64,000 nucleotides of DNA from Apteryx mantelli (taxonomy: Eukaryota > Chordata > Aves > Apterygiformes > Apterygidae). The stretch spans positions 24,200,001 through 24,264,000 of the forward strand of contig NC_089981.1 of the NCBI RefSeq assembly GCF_036417845.1, in the 5' to 3' direction. The position numbers and the translations under genes were made by a program. The notes below the pieces were generated by a model. The model saw only the letters and a list, made by a program, of their open reading frames with translations, was not told where the DNA came from and did no database searches. This document shows, in pieces, positions 51,871 through 64,000 of the stretch; position 1 is the first letter of the stretch, and each line of letters begins with the position of its first letter.

Positions 51871-54800
51871 CACAAAGCAGGAGCTAGAGTACATGCTGTC
51901 CCCAGCCAGGAGGGCAGGGTAGACACCAGCTAACTCCCTCCAGCACAGCGTGCATGAGGTCCTTCTGTCTTACATCGCACCAGGAGCTGACCTTGGAAGC
52001 TTGACATTTTAGTGAGGAAAGGCAGGCAAAAATCACCATCCCTGCAAAGGAAGCCTTTAGCCTTCCCACGCTGGGAAAATGCATGTTCCTGCATCACATA
52101 ATATGGTTAAGATTACGTGTTTCAAGTGCTCATCCTTCTCCCTTCCCATGCTGGTGGGGGCAGTGCCTGTCTGAGGAGAGTTAATAGTGCTTTCACTTAT
52201 TGAATTTACATTGGGGACGTGCTAGATTGCAGCAAGAGGTGCTGTTATAAGAGGAAAAGAGCCACAAAAGGAAAGGCTAGAAAAACTCCAATCTTCATTG
52301 TTTTGTCTCCATTCCTACCCTCCAAAACAGCTCCAGAAGCAAAGAAACGCCCTTTTTAGGGAGCTAGCAAGCAATTTTCTCCAGTGATCGCCTCTGTCTC
52401 ATACCACTTCCATTCCCTTCCCTGCCTCTCCTCTTCTTTGCCTTCCTCCTGCTCTCCATCCCCCTTCCTCCCTGCCTACGTCTAACCCACACAGCCACAG
52501 TAGCCTGGTCATAGCCTGAAGGGAATTGCCTTGTTCCTTTAGTGGCATCATGCTCGATTTCCCTTATCTGTCCTCAGTAGGGCCATGTGTTTTGTCTCTA
52601 CTTCCCCTCCCTACAGACGTGTGGTTGAGGGCAATGAGAAACATGGGGTCCCTGTAAGTGACTTATGATAATTGCAGACCAGCAACTGCTCTGAAAATCT
52701 AAATTCCTCCCTGACATTTCCAGTCTAAAGCTCTCACTGACTCAGCTGCTGCTTGTGATATTTAAACAAGGATTATCTCCTTTTTTATTCTTTTCTTTTT
52801 GATCATGGTATGGCAGAAGGTTAGTTTAACACTTTCCTACAGTTTGTTTGGCTGTTACAGATCCAGCTGTCTTCAGGACTAAAACCAAATCTCCACTTCC
52901 CGAGTCACTCATTTTGCCTGACTGGGATGAAAGAAAGTTCCCATGATAAAAACCAAGGATCTTTCCCTGGATTGTCATCTTTTCCAAATTTACCTTTGGC
53001 ATCAGGTAAACTGCACTGGGAAATTCACTGCTCTGGGTGTAAAAGGACATATCTCATCGGCTTTAGCACTACTGCATGAGCCTTATCCACTCTGGGACCT
53101 CATTTACTCTGTCTTACAGTAGTTTTCTATATATTAAAATAGATTTTATTTTGTAGGGATGGTGAAAAGCATCTCTCCAAAAAAAATTTAAAGAAAGCTC
53201 AAGTCACTTTTTGATTTTTGAGAGACAGAAGAGTATCAGGATTGGGAGAGAATATGTGTAAGCAAATCTATAACGCGGTCCTTGAGACTGCTCCGTTAGC
53301 CTGGCAAATGCCACTCTCACCCTGTCTCCAAATGCCTCCTAATTCTCACTAGGCAGGTGAAACTAAAGGAAAGACATGGGCAGCTAAGAAAAACAGGATA
53401 GAAAGAGCTACAGAAAGCCAAGGGTCATGCCCTTGGAAAGGTAGAAGAAGGAGAGTTACTATCTGGGCAGGAAAAGCAACGTCTGAGGTAAACAGAAGTG
53501 CTAACAGCCTCAGACAAAGAACTAGAAAACAGATAAAACTGATAAACTGACCAAAACAGACAGCTTGGGAACACTTGGAAATTAAAGGAGCTGAATTGTG
53601 CTCCTTTGAAATATGCCATTTCTGGCTGTCTCCAAGTAACACACTGCCTAAATTATATGCCCGTGCCCATGTGGTCATCCATGACCTGAACATCTCCAAG
53701 CCATTTCTTCTTCCTCCATGTTTGTCTGTTCTACCTAGTTGCTATCTCTATTTCAGATTTGTCATCTCTGTGGGAGGGGGACTGAGGCTCCCTGTCAGTT
53801 CAGAAATTACCTAGTGGGCAGGGACAGCACTGTAAGCAAGTATTGTAATACTCAGATCAGACCCTCGCATTCCCTATTTCTGACAGACAAGAAGCTAAGA
53901 CATAAAGCAGTGAGGAGTGATGTGGTCAGAATATTAATAAAACACCAGCAATTTCAGGGTCCTGAACTTTTTTGGACATTCATTTTCAGACACTTCTAAA
54001 GAACATCTCCAAACCAAAAAGTCAGTCTCCTCCCTGGTGACTCAAAATGGGCATCCAGACCACAACTCACTCATGAACCGTCTTGGTCCAGTTTTAGGCA
54101 AAAATCTTAGAAAGCCTCTGCGGGTGGCTGTCAGACTTGGAGCTACAGTCCAGCTGTTTTGTTTTCTGGACTGCTTTGCATTTACTTTCAGGTTTCAAGT
54201 TTGGCATGCCCTGCCACATTTGATTACACATTGGTAGCTCATATCGGGTTTTTTTTTTTGTTTGGGGGTTGTTGGTATTTTTTGTAATTTCTTATAATGA
54301 GAACAGCAGCCAGTCTTCGCCAGGTCTCCAGGTGGCACACAGGCAGGACACATCCCTCACCTCCTTAGACATCTTCAGGGAGACAGGGGTGCTCTGCTTC
54401 CCAGGAAGCTCCGGTTGCCTATTTTGACATGTTTGACCACTTCGGCCCTGTTTCACCTCCCCTTCTTTCATGTGGTCTCTGGTCATCTGGCTCTCGGGGT
54501 CGTTAGCCTTTCTGAGCAGGTAGCTGAAGGAGGCGGCTGCTTCCTCGCCAGTGCTCAGAAATGCGAGTGGGATCAATGTGTCTGATAACCTGTCATTAGG
54601 ACATGCACTGAGCTGCCGCCTTCTCTGGGTGCCGCATCATCCCTTCAAGTGCCCTACCATTAGCGAGTTGTTTATTCCTGAAATTGGCTGAGAAATTGCC
54701 TCACACGGCAGAGGATCTGGTGAGGGGGAGCCAAGGGGTGGCTGCCTCCCTGATGGGACCATGCTGCAATTATAGCACCTCTCGCAGGACCAGCATCTAA

Positions 54801-56399
54801 GCCTGGTGCTTGGGTTTTTGCAGATGACTGAGCAAAATCTGACCATTTCTTCTAGATTTGCAAAGAGATGGAGGGATTAGGAGGCGAAAAGGGGACTTCC
54901 CACTGCCCATGGTGGAGGTTCAGGCAGGGGTGGACCAGAGAGGCTTAAGGTATGTTTGCAAGTGTGGAGAAGGAGGACACACAGCTTTGGGCTGATGGCA
55001 GCGGACCCCGCGGCCAGGAGAGGGTCTGTACGAGAGCGAGGGTCTGTCTTCAGGCACACATGCGTAGGTAGTGCTGATGCTGGCAGCAGGGGGTGGCGGG
55101 GGCACCGGCGTCTCATCGCAGTGCCTATCGCACCGCCACAGTTGGGCAAAGCAAACACTTCCCTAAATGGAGACGCTCTCTCTGTTCTGCCGATAAGCCG
55201 CACAGGGTAGGTGTGGAGACAGCTGCCTGTTGTTCCCTGGCCCCCGTGACGCAGGCCTGTTTTTCAGCCCCAGCGATGAGTGGAGAAGGTCTCCATTAAG
55301 CCCCTGTTTGATCAGAGCCTGTGTTGTTTGGACTGCATCCCTGTCGAGGTGCAAACAGAGCTGCTGGGGAGGCCAGCACCTTCAGTCACATTAAATGAGC
55401 AAGCAGTGAAGGGCTGACGTGGCCCCACTGCACTTCTCGGGTCATTGCCCCCCCCCCAGTGCCAAGTCTTCCTTGCTTGCAAGCCCACAGCCTCAGGGAT
55501 GCCCAGGACATCAGCCAGGACAGAGGAGATGCAGGGTTACTTCAAACCTAGGATGTGTAGGAAGTCTGGTCTCTGTCTCCAGCTCATGGTTCCTCCACCT
55601 TGGGGCAGGATGTGGCCCCTTTTGCACATCTGTGCTGTCCAGTGGCAATCCCAAATGCAGGGCAGCCGGGAACCAGAGGCTGTAACCCAATGCTGCTCAG
55701 CACTTTACTCATTGAGAATAAAATCCCAAGAAGGAGTGCCTTGGTCTCTTCCGGCATAACCAAACGGAGCATGCAGCTAGGTATGGCTGTGCTCTGGCCA
55801 TGAGCAAGGCCTCATCTCCCATTGCTGTGTAGAGAAAAAATCACCTGCGGCAGGCAGACACCAAAATATAGTCAAAGAAGTGTGGCATAAGAACTGGACA
55901 ATGTCAGTAGCTCAGGTCCTGAGATGATACTCCTTACTCCTGGAGCATTTTTCCTCCGCTTCTTCCTTTCTCTAACTAACATCTCCTTCATCCAGATCTA
56001 TTTGAAAGGGCTTCTGTAAAAGCATCTCTTACAGCATGTTCTGTGCTGATCAGATGACAACATATTTTGGTCGCCTCCAGCAGGGAAGTCCATACCCCAA
56101 GACTTAACACCAAAAACACCTTGTGAATAATTCCCACTGGTCTCCTTTTGGGTCTTAGTCATCTCCATAGCCCCAAAATGAACAGAGGGACTTCTCATGC
56201 CCAGGAAGACCTTGAAAATTAGACCTGGAATTGAGGTTAGTCCCCATTCCTCAAACTCTCTCACATGCTGGACCAGATCTATCCCAAATGGCTTTGTCCA
56301 GTGCCCAGAAAAGGAACGGTGAAGAGCACTAAAGTGCTCTTTCTGACAAAAACCTTTAGTTTCTGACCTCTCTTTAGTTTTCAAGAACATGTTTTGCAC
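51871..56399. other. TH upstream flank, part 3
   Basis: No gene was recognised. A moderately GC-rich stretch at 54880-55260 contains short overlapping frames without motifs. A T10 run lies at 54250-54259. Confidence 0.4.
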
Positions 56400-56705
56400 A
56401 ACATCCAGCTGGAGGCCAACCATTAATGGAGTTCCCCAGAGGTCAATACTGGGGCCAATACTGTTTAACATTGTCATTAATGACCTAGATGATGGAACAT
56501 CACTATGATAAGATGCACCTAGATGATTAGTATACCCCCAGCAAGTTTGCAGATGATACAAATATGAGAGGAGTGGTTGATATTCAGAACCTGACTGGAT
56601 GCTGTCCTGAGCAACCTGCTCTAGCTGACCCTGCTTTGAGCAGGGGGTTGGACTAGACAGTCTCCAGAGGTCCCTGTCAACCTCAACAACTCTGTGATAC
56701 TGTGA
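56400..56705 (+). mobile_element. CR1 LINE fragment with internal deletion
   Basis: The first part reads as CR1 reverse transcriptase ([21 protein letters not shown], shifted by an insertion, then SKFADDTN). It then jumps at about 56587-56600 straight to the CR1 3' end ('gctgtcctgagcaacctgct', 'ggggttggactagacagtct') and a degenerate terminal 'tctgtgatactgtga'. About 0.8 kb of CR1 is therefore missing internally. Confidence 0.88.
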
Positions 56706-58698
56706 CTGTAAATGGAAAGGGAAAGAATTACAAAAAACATTTAAAATAGTAGCTATTGGGGAAAAAAATTCCTCTTGAAAAGCTCAGATGAAAAAAAGTT
56801 CTCTAAAACGAGAAAAAAAAAGAAATCTCCCTCCCTCCAATTGTTAGCTTGTCAATACATTTCTTAGTTTGCTGGGAGAAATTTTATATAAAGACCACTT
56901 TGTGCTGTTATCAATAATATGACGCCTCCCTTTCTTATAATTGCTGTTACGTGTTTGAGCTGTTAACTGTATCAACAGCATGGCTTCTCACTAAGATTCA
57001 TAATTCCCTCCTCCGTGTCATCTGTGCAGATATTACTTTTTTCCTGTGATGTTCGAGATGTGCATGTCTAGAAGAGCTCAGAAACAACCCAGTGGGGAGC
57101 AGAGGAATAATTAATCCTTCCAAACTCCCGCATTGGATGCTCAGATCTCTGATGTCTGCAGAGCAGTGAGCTGCTGGGACAAAGCCGTGGCAGGGCTAAA
57201 TGAGCTTGGGGACAAGTGACCCGGGTGCTGTCTGTGACGTACTGTGTGACTTTTTGGATCCGAGGGCGGTGGCAGTGCAGAGTGACTCAGCGTGGCCAGG
57301 CTAGGGCCCTGCTCTGAGTCACTCCCCAGGAGCCAGTCCCCTGCTTTCTCTTGCCACCACTGACGGAGCCAGCCTGGGAGAAACGGCCTCACCAGGCTGA
57401 TGATCTCTTGCAAAGGCTGTCTCCCCACAGTCTCATGTTGCCTCTCCAGAAGATGGCTGATAATTTTTGAGGTCTTAGAACAGGAAAATGCTAAGAGTAC
57501 TTTTATATTCACATCCCTTCTAGGGTTCTTTTGTAATTATGATGCCCTATACTGTTCACTTCCCTATTCCATAAAGCTGTTGCCCTGTCAGGTACCCAAC
57601 ATGCAATAAGCAAAATAGGTTGTTTTTCCCACTGGTGCCTCACCAGGTCTTGCATCTCAGAGTTATACTCACCAGAGGCCAAGCATGTCTCTGTGGCCTT
57701 AAAGCAGTGCAATATTGACTGCTGCACATTTTAAAGCCCTTCTCTTTCCCAGACTTGCCTTGGTACAGAGCTCCCTCCTGATCCTCTCCCATTCAAACCT
57801 TTTACACTAGCTTTGATCTCACATCTCACAGCAGTAAGTGATAAGTCAGTCCCCATGCTTTTATCCTTGCTAACAAGACCCAAAGAGCAGATCCTCTTCT
57901 CCCTCAGTCTGCAGATGTGCCAAAGCTGTATTTTATTTCTGCCCATTTCCCTGCATGTGTTACTGCAAGAAACACCATTCTCATGTTGTCTGAGAAGTGG
58001 TACCCCTGAGATGTCTGTAAGACAGTCCTGAACCTCAAATGTCCTTCCCATGGCCAACCGCCCTTATAATAGGAGCTAATAGCTAGTCTAGAAACCTACA
58101 GTGCCTGCTCTGTGCAAACTAGATTGAAAGTACCATTGTCATCTCCACACTGCCTTTTGGTCAATATCAAAACTCTCTGCCAGATCTCAAAAAAGCTAAT
58201 CAGAGATACATCAGGGAACAAAAGAAATCCAAGCCATCTTCTCTGTTCCCTTCTCCACCATGACTCATGGTTCACAAAGGGAACTCATCAAAACTGCCAG
58301 TTTGTGTAAGTCTATCCTACTCCTTTTGGCCTCTCCAAAGCTTGCCCTCCACCAGCCCAAGCATGGGCACTGGTCATCAGTCAGGGCCTGACCGAGAGGC
58401 AGGAAACCAGAACTTCTCCCACAGGTCCACACACCAGGCAAGCTCCACCTGTTGGGGCCATGAAAAGAGGATAGCAGAAGCTGAGCAGGGCTCTCAGCAT
58501 CTCTCAGGTGTGCTCCTCTCTCGATGGAGTTCAGCAGGTTACCTCCTTCTCTTCTGCTTTCCACTGGCAGTCAGTTATATCAGATAACCGTAAGGAGGTG
58601 GTTTCCTGAAACAAGAGGGGCTTGGACCAGCTCTATTCCTTTCAGTAAATACTCATTTATTTTAATGGGCAGAGATGGGCATGAGGCAGCCTGAAATC
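56706..58698. other. TH upstream flank, part 4
   Basis: No gene was recognised. Content is unique sequence. Confidence 0.4.
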
Positions 58699-59754
58699 TC
58701 ATTCCTCCGTTGAATTTCCAGGAAGACAAGCATGCTGACTCAAGCTGGATGCTGAGCTGGAGCCCGCAGAGGCCCCTTGTCTGCTCGTGACAACCTGTTC
58801 TCTCTCTCTCTCTCTCTTTCTCTTATTTTTCCATTTCATTTGGGTCCTGCCTCGCCCGAGGGAGTCTGTCGATAATCTCTGTGGATGATCGTCTGCCTTG
58901 CCAGCAGCCCCACCTGCGGCCCTGGGACATGTCACGTCAGGTGACAGGGAACAGCTCCAAAGCCAAACGTGCCACCCCAGCTGCTCCCGCCTGCTTTGTG
59001 CCCTGCGAGGACCTCGCAGTGCTTCCAGCCTCTCGTCTCCCTCTCTGCTCCTGCCCCGAAGACCATCTCTTACCAGTGCTGCTAGCAAAGCCAACACAGC
59101 CCCTCGTGACAGGTGCTGTTTCTTCACTGGTCCTGCCACCCCAGCCCTCACTTCCTCTGGTTCCCCTTCCCTCTGAAACCTGGTCCTGCAGGTAACAGTG
59201 TTTTCTGCACTCCTGACTATTCCTACATGCTGGTGGGGAGGTTTCAGGAACAGCAGGCTGATTTTTGTTTGCAGCATTAGCAGGTGAGGTGGGCAGGAGC
59301 ACGAGGGAGACAGAGGATGGGCAGGAAAAATAAATCTCCCCCCAACTTGGTGCCAACAGACCAAAGACCAACAACTGGGGCACAGCTTCCACCTCCATGG
59401 CGGAGAGCCGACCTGGTAGGTCCTCATCTGAGTCTGAGCCATGTGCAGCTTGAGGAGAAGAGGTGCACCAAGGAAAAGATGCCAATTGCTTCTCCACAGA
59501 TGGCTCCTGTCACTTCCAGCTGAAGTTAGGGCCACCTCCATGCTCCTGTCTAACACAGGAGATCTAGGTGTACAGTGCCTGGCTGGTATTTGAAGGACCT
59601 GGGCTCTCTGTCCTGCAGTACACAAGAGCTCTGACTGTCCAGCCCATTGAAATCCAGACCACCCAAAGAGGCTTACACGTAGACACCTGTCTGTATTGAA
59701 GTGACCGATGTGGGGGGGTCTGATTTTCAGAAAAGCTGGACCATTACATAACAT
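58699..59754 (-). other. 351-codon open frame of doubtful coding status
   Basis: This is the longest uninterrupted frame in the window outside spliced genes. The peptide is Leu/Ser/Arg-rich, starts MLCNGPAFLK, and ends after a basic KWKNKRKRERERE stretch that comes from a (TC)n microsatellite. A second minus-strand frame of 186 codons overlaps it. I see no domain, signal peptide or repeat architecture. GC content above the local average lowers stop frequency, so chance is the simplest explanation. Confidence 0.25.
58799..58822 (+). repeat. (TC)n microsatellite
   Basis: About ten TC units with one TTTC interruption near the end. Confidence 0.9.
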
Positions 59755-60749
59755 TACATAACAGCTTAAAAAAATTAACTATCTGCTTTTAAAAATACAG
59801 TCCCCAGCTTCCACTGGAAATGGTTCTAAAAGGCTATAGAACTCTTATTTTCCTTATATTTGGGGGCATGGGGCAATTTCCCTTCATCGCGTTTCTTTTC
59901 AACGTTGTTAAATAGCGACCTTCTGAAGTGGATCAGGGATGCAGTGGTATTTTGTAGCCTTTTATTAGGTATCAGTCCACTTAGGAGAGCTGAAGAGGGC
60001 TTATCTGCCGAGATTGTCAGGGAAGGAAGCGTAATTGAGGGTTCAGACAGCGCTTCGCTGTGCGAGGCACCTGCCGTCAAAATCAGGCAGGTCTATTGAT
60101 TACCTCCTCAAGTGGTCTGCCTCTCCCATTAGCCCTTTCCTGGGCGATGCACGCAGGGTATTGAAGAAGTATAGATTTTTGGTGGCACTTTGCAGTGACA
60201 CTGAAACTGGGAAATTCGGGACAAGAGGATGATGTCATTTTTTTAATGGGAAAAAGCTAGCATTGCTGCCATGGTGCGAGGGCATGTCTCCATCGCAGTC
60301 ACCTTGTGGGGAGCAGCACACCTGGGCTAGCCTGGGACAGACCCAGCTATTCCACAGCACATCCCCATCAGCATGGACTTTTTTTCACATGCCCACATGC
60401 ACCTGGGAACCTGTCCCTCGTGCCTCTACAGCGAGACTCTCTCCACAGCCCACAGTGGAAGAGATTTTCCAGGGAACTGTAGTGAGACATGGGAATATCT
60501 GTGAGAGCTCTAGGAAATGCGAAGTATTGAGACATGAACGATTTCTGCCCGCATTCTCCCTGCACAATGGGTCACAACTTGTGGTATGACAGAGCTAAAT
60601 AATGTAGTCTAAATTTAAGGTACCCCAAACAACAGGCCAAAAATGTTTCTGTACAGGGAGATGAGGAGTTAAAATGCAAGGCAGGGGTACTTGTGCAGTA
60701 TAAAAATTCTGGAGAACTAGCCCAAAGCAAAGCGTACTTGGCAAAAAAG
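59755..60749. other. TH upstream flank, part 5
   Basis: No gene or repeat was recognised. Short frames only. Confidence 0.4.
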
Positions 60750-61045
60750 AAAAGAGCATCCTAGTCAGCCCAAAGTTATTTGATATCTTAGCCAGTGGTC
60801 TGAAAGAAAATGATGGCTCAAATGAAGGCTGATAAACTTTACAGACTCTGAATAAATTGGTGGAGCAGCGAATCCTGGCAGAGTTTCATAGTTTTCTGTA
60901 TGCAACATATTAAGCTGAGCCCACCAAACATGTGTCTGAAGGTGGAAAAAGGATTAGATAGATGACCCTGGCAAGATAGGGATGATCTCAGTGTCTGAGG
61001 ATATCAAGAGGGATTTGGCTGTGCTGCTGGATAACTAGCTGAACA
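60750..61045 (+). mobile_element. Possible old LINE relic
   Basis: 'ttgatatcttagccagtggt' followed by 'gctgataaactttacagac' and 'gatatcaagagggatttggc' then 'tggataactagctgaac' resembles a heavily decayed CR1-type region around FADDTK and RDLGVLVD. The call rests on a loose pattern. Confidence 0.35.
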
Positions 61046-62929
61046 GGAAACTTCCCAGCAAGATGCACGATAAGGAGCTGCAAGAACAGACACGGGTGCT
61101 GGGAAAGGAGCCCTCGGTGGGAGCTGGAAGGGGCCATCCCCAGCAGTGAGACCTTTACGAAAAACCCTTTGCCAAACCACTACTGCTCCTGGGGGAGAGG
61201 GGCTGATTTCCCTGGCGTGTACCACCAGCTCGGTGCCCCCAGATGGCTTCAATGCCCCAGCTGCCATAGGGGAGAGAGAAATGAAGAGGCAATGCAGTGA
61301 TTCAGGCAGAAAAGCATTGAGAAGAAGAGTGGGCCACTGCGAGGAACCGAGGCAGGGAAAGAGTCATGTTATGAGCAGAAACTTGCCACTAATGCGACAG
61401 GGCAAGGGCAGGAGAGTAATGAGGAAAGATGCTCTTGTGGGCTCCGTGTGGGACCGAGTGTCAGGGCTTCTTGGTCCCAGTCCTCATGGCTGGTGCGCCA
61501 CATCTCACAGGCCTCAGTTTCCCCCTGGGAAAGAGGATCCCACTGGTCTTCTGCCTGGTGGAAGAGAAGCAAAAAGCTGCCCTGACAGATGTTGTCTTCA
61601 GGCCAGGTGGATTAGAAGAAGCTTTCCGTAATGTGGCTTCACAAAGGCAGGGCATGATCGGGAGGGTAACAAGTAAGACACAGCAGCACCGTGTGCATGG
61701 GGAAGATTTCCCCGGCCTTGTGCCCAATGCCCCTAAACATACAGAGATGCCTTTTTCTTCTTCCTTCTGTTGTCTGCCTGCTCTGCTTCCTTTTCCCACC
61801 CCATTTCATGCTCCCCTTGCTCTCTGGGGCAATTAGCTTGATGACAACAGGTCCAGCAGCTACAAATATCATTTGACCCCCTGGAAAAAATAAGAAGGAA
61901 ATAGAGTTATGGGACGCGCTGCAAAAGGGCAGCCTCAGAGGCTTTCTCTGCCTGTCAGAAAACCTCCCGAATATTATTTTCCCTGCAGCTTTGAGTGCTT
62001 CAGATTTGGCAGGCTGGCCTGGAGCAGTGGGAGCAGGGCTGTCTGCCAGGCGCCCCGTCCAGGGCTGCTTCCAGCAGAAGGCAGCAATGCGAGCAGTGGC
62101 TCACAAGAGGGCACTGTGCGGCCGTCATTGCGCCCATCTACGCTGGAAGGAAAACTGAAGGTGATTTTGGATGTCGGAAAGATACCCGACACTGGCTGCC
62201 TAAACAGGCTTCCCGCTCCTGACCCGCTTGGCCCTGGCACACGGGCTGTAGCACTTCTCCCATGCAGGGAGATGGATTCCTGCTCCCTGCACAATGAAAA
62301 CTACCTGAATGCACCCAACCATCTCAAGCAAAGACCGAGGGAAAGCCGCCGTTCCCTGCAGTGCCTCAGGGACTCTCACTTGAACACGATTGCTTTGATC
62401 CTTTAATGCTGATGCTCAATAGCTTCACTGGTCTACAATTTCCCTTTCCAAGAAGGACAGTGAGGAAGAGAAGTCACAGTGCCCGTGCAATCCTACACTG
62501 AAAGTATTTCATGGCTTCCCAATAAGATAAAAAGACAGCACTTTTTTCTTTGAATTGACATGGTGCAACCAGCCAAGTACCCACTTTGTGCTTGCAGAAT
62601 GATTTTCCCGGGGTGATGTTCTCTAACTCAAGGAACGGGTTTCTCACTTGAAGAGTGGCAGACCTCTAACATATAACAAAAAGTGATGGTAGTCCTGTGG
62701 CAGTCTCCTGAGGTTCACAGTGCTCTCCAGCTTAGTACATCGGCCTCAAAGCCTCTGAACAATTTTGGTCTGAATTCAGTTTAAGCAAAACTACTGCAAA
62801 ATTCAGTCAGCTCTTCTGCCAGACACCCACCTTTCAACTCTGCCCTCCTCCCTAGGCACTCTGCACTCACGCTGGGCCCCATTTGTCTCTGATGATTGAC
62901 TGGGGAGCCATGGAAAGACGCGATGTGCA
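61046..62929. other. TH upstream flank, part 6
   Basis: No gene was recognised. Frames up to 165 codons (61146-61631 and 61909-62406, both plus) have no motif. Confidence 0.4.
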
Positions 62930-63260
62930 CGGGCCCCCTGAGCCATTCGGGAAGGCGGCCAGGCTGGAGATTTATCATGGATCCATTGTCAGGGTCTTTA
63001 ACTTCCCTCTGCCCCGTGCCCTCCGTGACCCCTAAATTAGCTCTGAAAGGGGAGATGTGCTTTTCAGCGCTCAAAGGCGCCCAGCGCAGCAGCCTCGCTC
63101 CCCTCCCTCCGCGCGGGCCGCTTTGAGGGGCCGGGCAAAGGAGGCGAGAGCGTGACACTCAGCAGATGGTCTCGCGGCGGGGAGCCAGCGCTGGGCACGG
63201 GGGAGGCCCGGTCCTGCTGCACACCCCTTTGGAGGCGGCCGGCTTGACCTGCCATGACTT
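62930..63260. promoter_or_regulatory. CpG-rich patch near the window end
   Basis: There is a concentration of CG dinucleotides, for example 'ctccctccgcgcgggccgct' near 63104 and 'ctcgcggcggggagccagcg' near 63171. It could be a promoter or enhancer. I looked for a bHLH gene (ASCL2 is the neighbour on this side in mammals) and saw none. Confidence 0.45.
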
Positions 63261-64000
63261 CACCAGCGCTGCCCGGTCACCTCCCTGCTTCCCAGCAGCA
63301 GGAGAAAAATGAGGGGGATCCAGGTCTGCTAAAGGCGCCCAAACGCCTTCATCCTGCCAGACGTCCTGCTTTGATGCCCACTCACAAAAGGGCCCGTATC
63401 CTGGCTAAACCCACTTTACCGAGCAAGCCAAGCACTTGCAGGACCAAGCACCTTTGGCCATCTGCTCAAGTGGAAAAAGTAGACACTTCCCTCAGAACTT
63501 CTCCCAGCTTCCCAGTCAAACATATCTGCGTAATGATTCCCTGTAGGCACTGGACATCTGGCCTCTAAGGAGTGGTTGCTGCAAGGTGATTTCCATGTCA
63601 CCATGCCTTGCAGCCAAAACAACCTACCAATGGCTTATTGAAAACTCAGGCCCTTTGCAACTCACTCTTTTACCCTCTCAACTGCAAGAAAATGCTCCAG
63701 GTAGCCCCTGCATGCTCTGGCCCTGATGAAACCTGGCCCACTTGCACAAACCCAGAGACAGAAGGGGAGAAGGCTTTCCTGGGGCAAGGATATTCCTGGT
63801 TTCTTCTCTCTTTCTGGCTAGGTGGCCAGGGCAACTCTTTCTGGTAACACACTTGGACTGACCAGTAACTTTGCAACATGCTGGGCAAATAAACCCTACC
63901 CAAAGAGTATGTTTCAGTGGACACTGAAGTCATCAGGGTGGTGTTGGCTTAAAAGATGGATTTTCTAAAGATGCTTTGAAGTCTTCAAAGCTGTCTTAAG
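63261..64000. other. Window end, no gene recognised
   Basis: Only short frames without motifs and no clear repeat. Confidence 0.4.

Noticed and set aside
54877-55260. Candidate ASCL2-like exon in a GC-rich stretch
   Set aside because: No basic-helix-loop-helix pattern can be read in any frame.
55998-56561. 187-codon minus-strand frame
   Set aside because: Its N-terminal part is antisense to the CR1 fragment and no motif is present.

Overview
The window is vertebrate nuclear DNA, almost certainly from a bird. Both genes have GT-AG introns, the predicted insulin B and A chains are the chicken-type chains, and CR1 retrotransposon copies are scattered through the introns and flanks. One CR1 copy ends in the characteristic 8-bp terminal repeats. 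Two protein-coding genes can be read with confidence, both on the minus strand: insulin (INS, about 1.08-6.80 kb) and tyrosine hydroxylase (TH, about 23.86-43.19 kb). This is the conserved INS-TH neighbourhood of amniotes. No other protein-coding gene was recognised.

INS has three exons: a non-coding exon 1 behind a TATA box, exon 2 (signal peptide, B chain, start of C-peptide) and exon 3 (rest of C-peptide, A chain). They encode a 107-residue preproinsulin. TH has 13 coding exons that join in phase to a 491-residue enzyme. It retains the Ser19/Ser31/Ser40 phosphorylation sites, the His324/His329/Glu369 iron ligands and the C-terminal tetramerisation helix. Its promoter has a perfect CRE (TGACGTCA) ten bases from a TATAAAA box.

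The 17 kb between INS and TH holds a CpG-rich patch (13.64-13.87 kb), a tRNA-headed ancient SINE (15.2-15.5 kb), a probable non-LTR reverse-transcriptase relic (12.35-12.66 kb) and a decayed endogenous retrovirus (about 17.2-22.8 kb). The retrovirus still shows reverse transcriptase, RNase H-side and integrase segments, and is flanked by a roughly 70-bp direct repeat that is probably LTR remnant.

The TH introns carry one young CR1 fragment with a still-open 245-250 codon frame (intron 9), two old CR1-type relics (introns 2 and 5) and two CpG-rich patches (introns 1 and 2). The 20 kb upstream of TH shows no recognisable exon. It contains old repeats, a 44-bp tandem duplication, a CR1 copy with an internal deletion, a 351-codon open frame of doubtful meaning and a CpG-rich patch near 63 kb. 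No wholly new system is evident. The most interesting points are the retroviral relic between two co-linear endocrine/neuronal genes, the CpG-rich intronic patches of TH and the well-preserved promoters.
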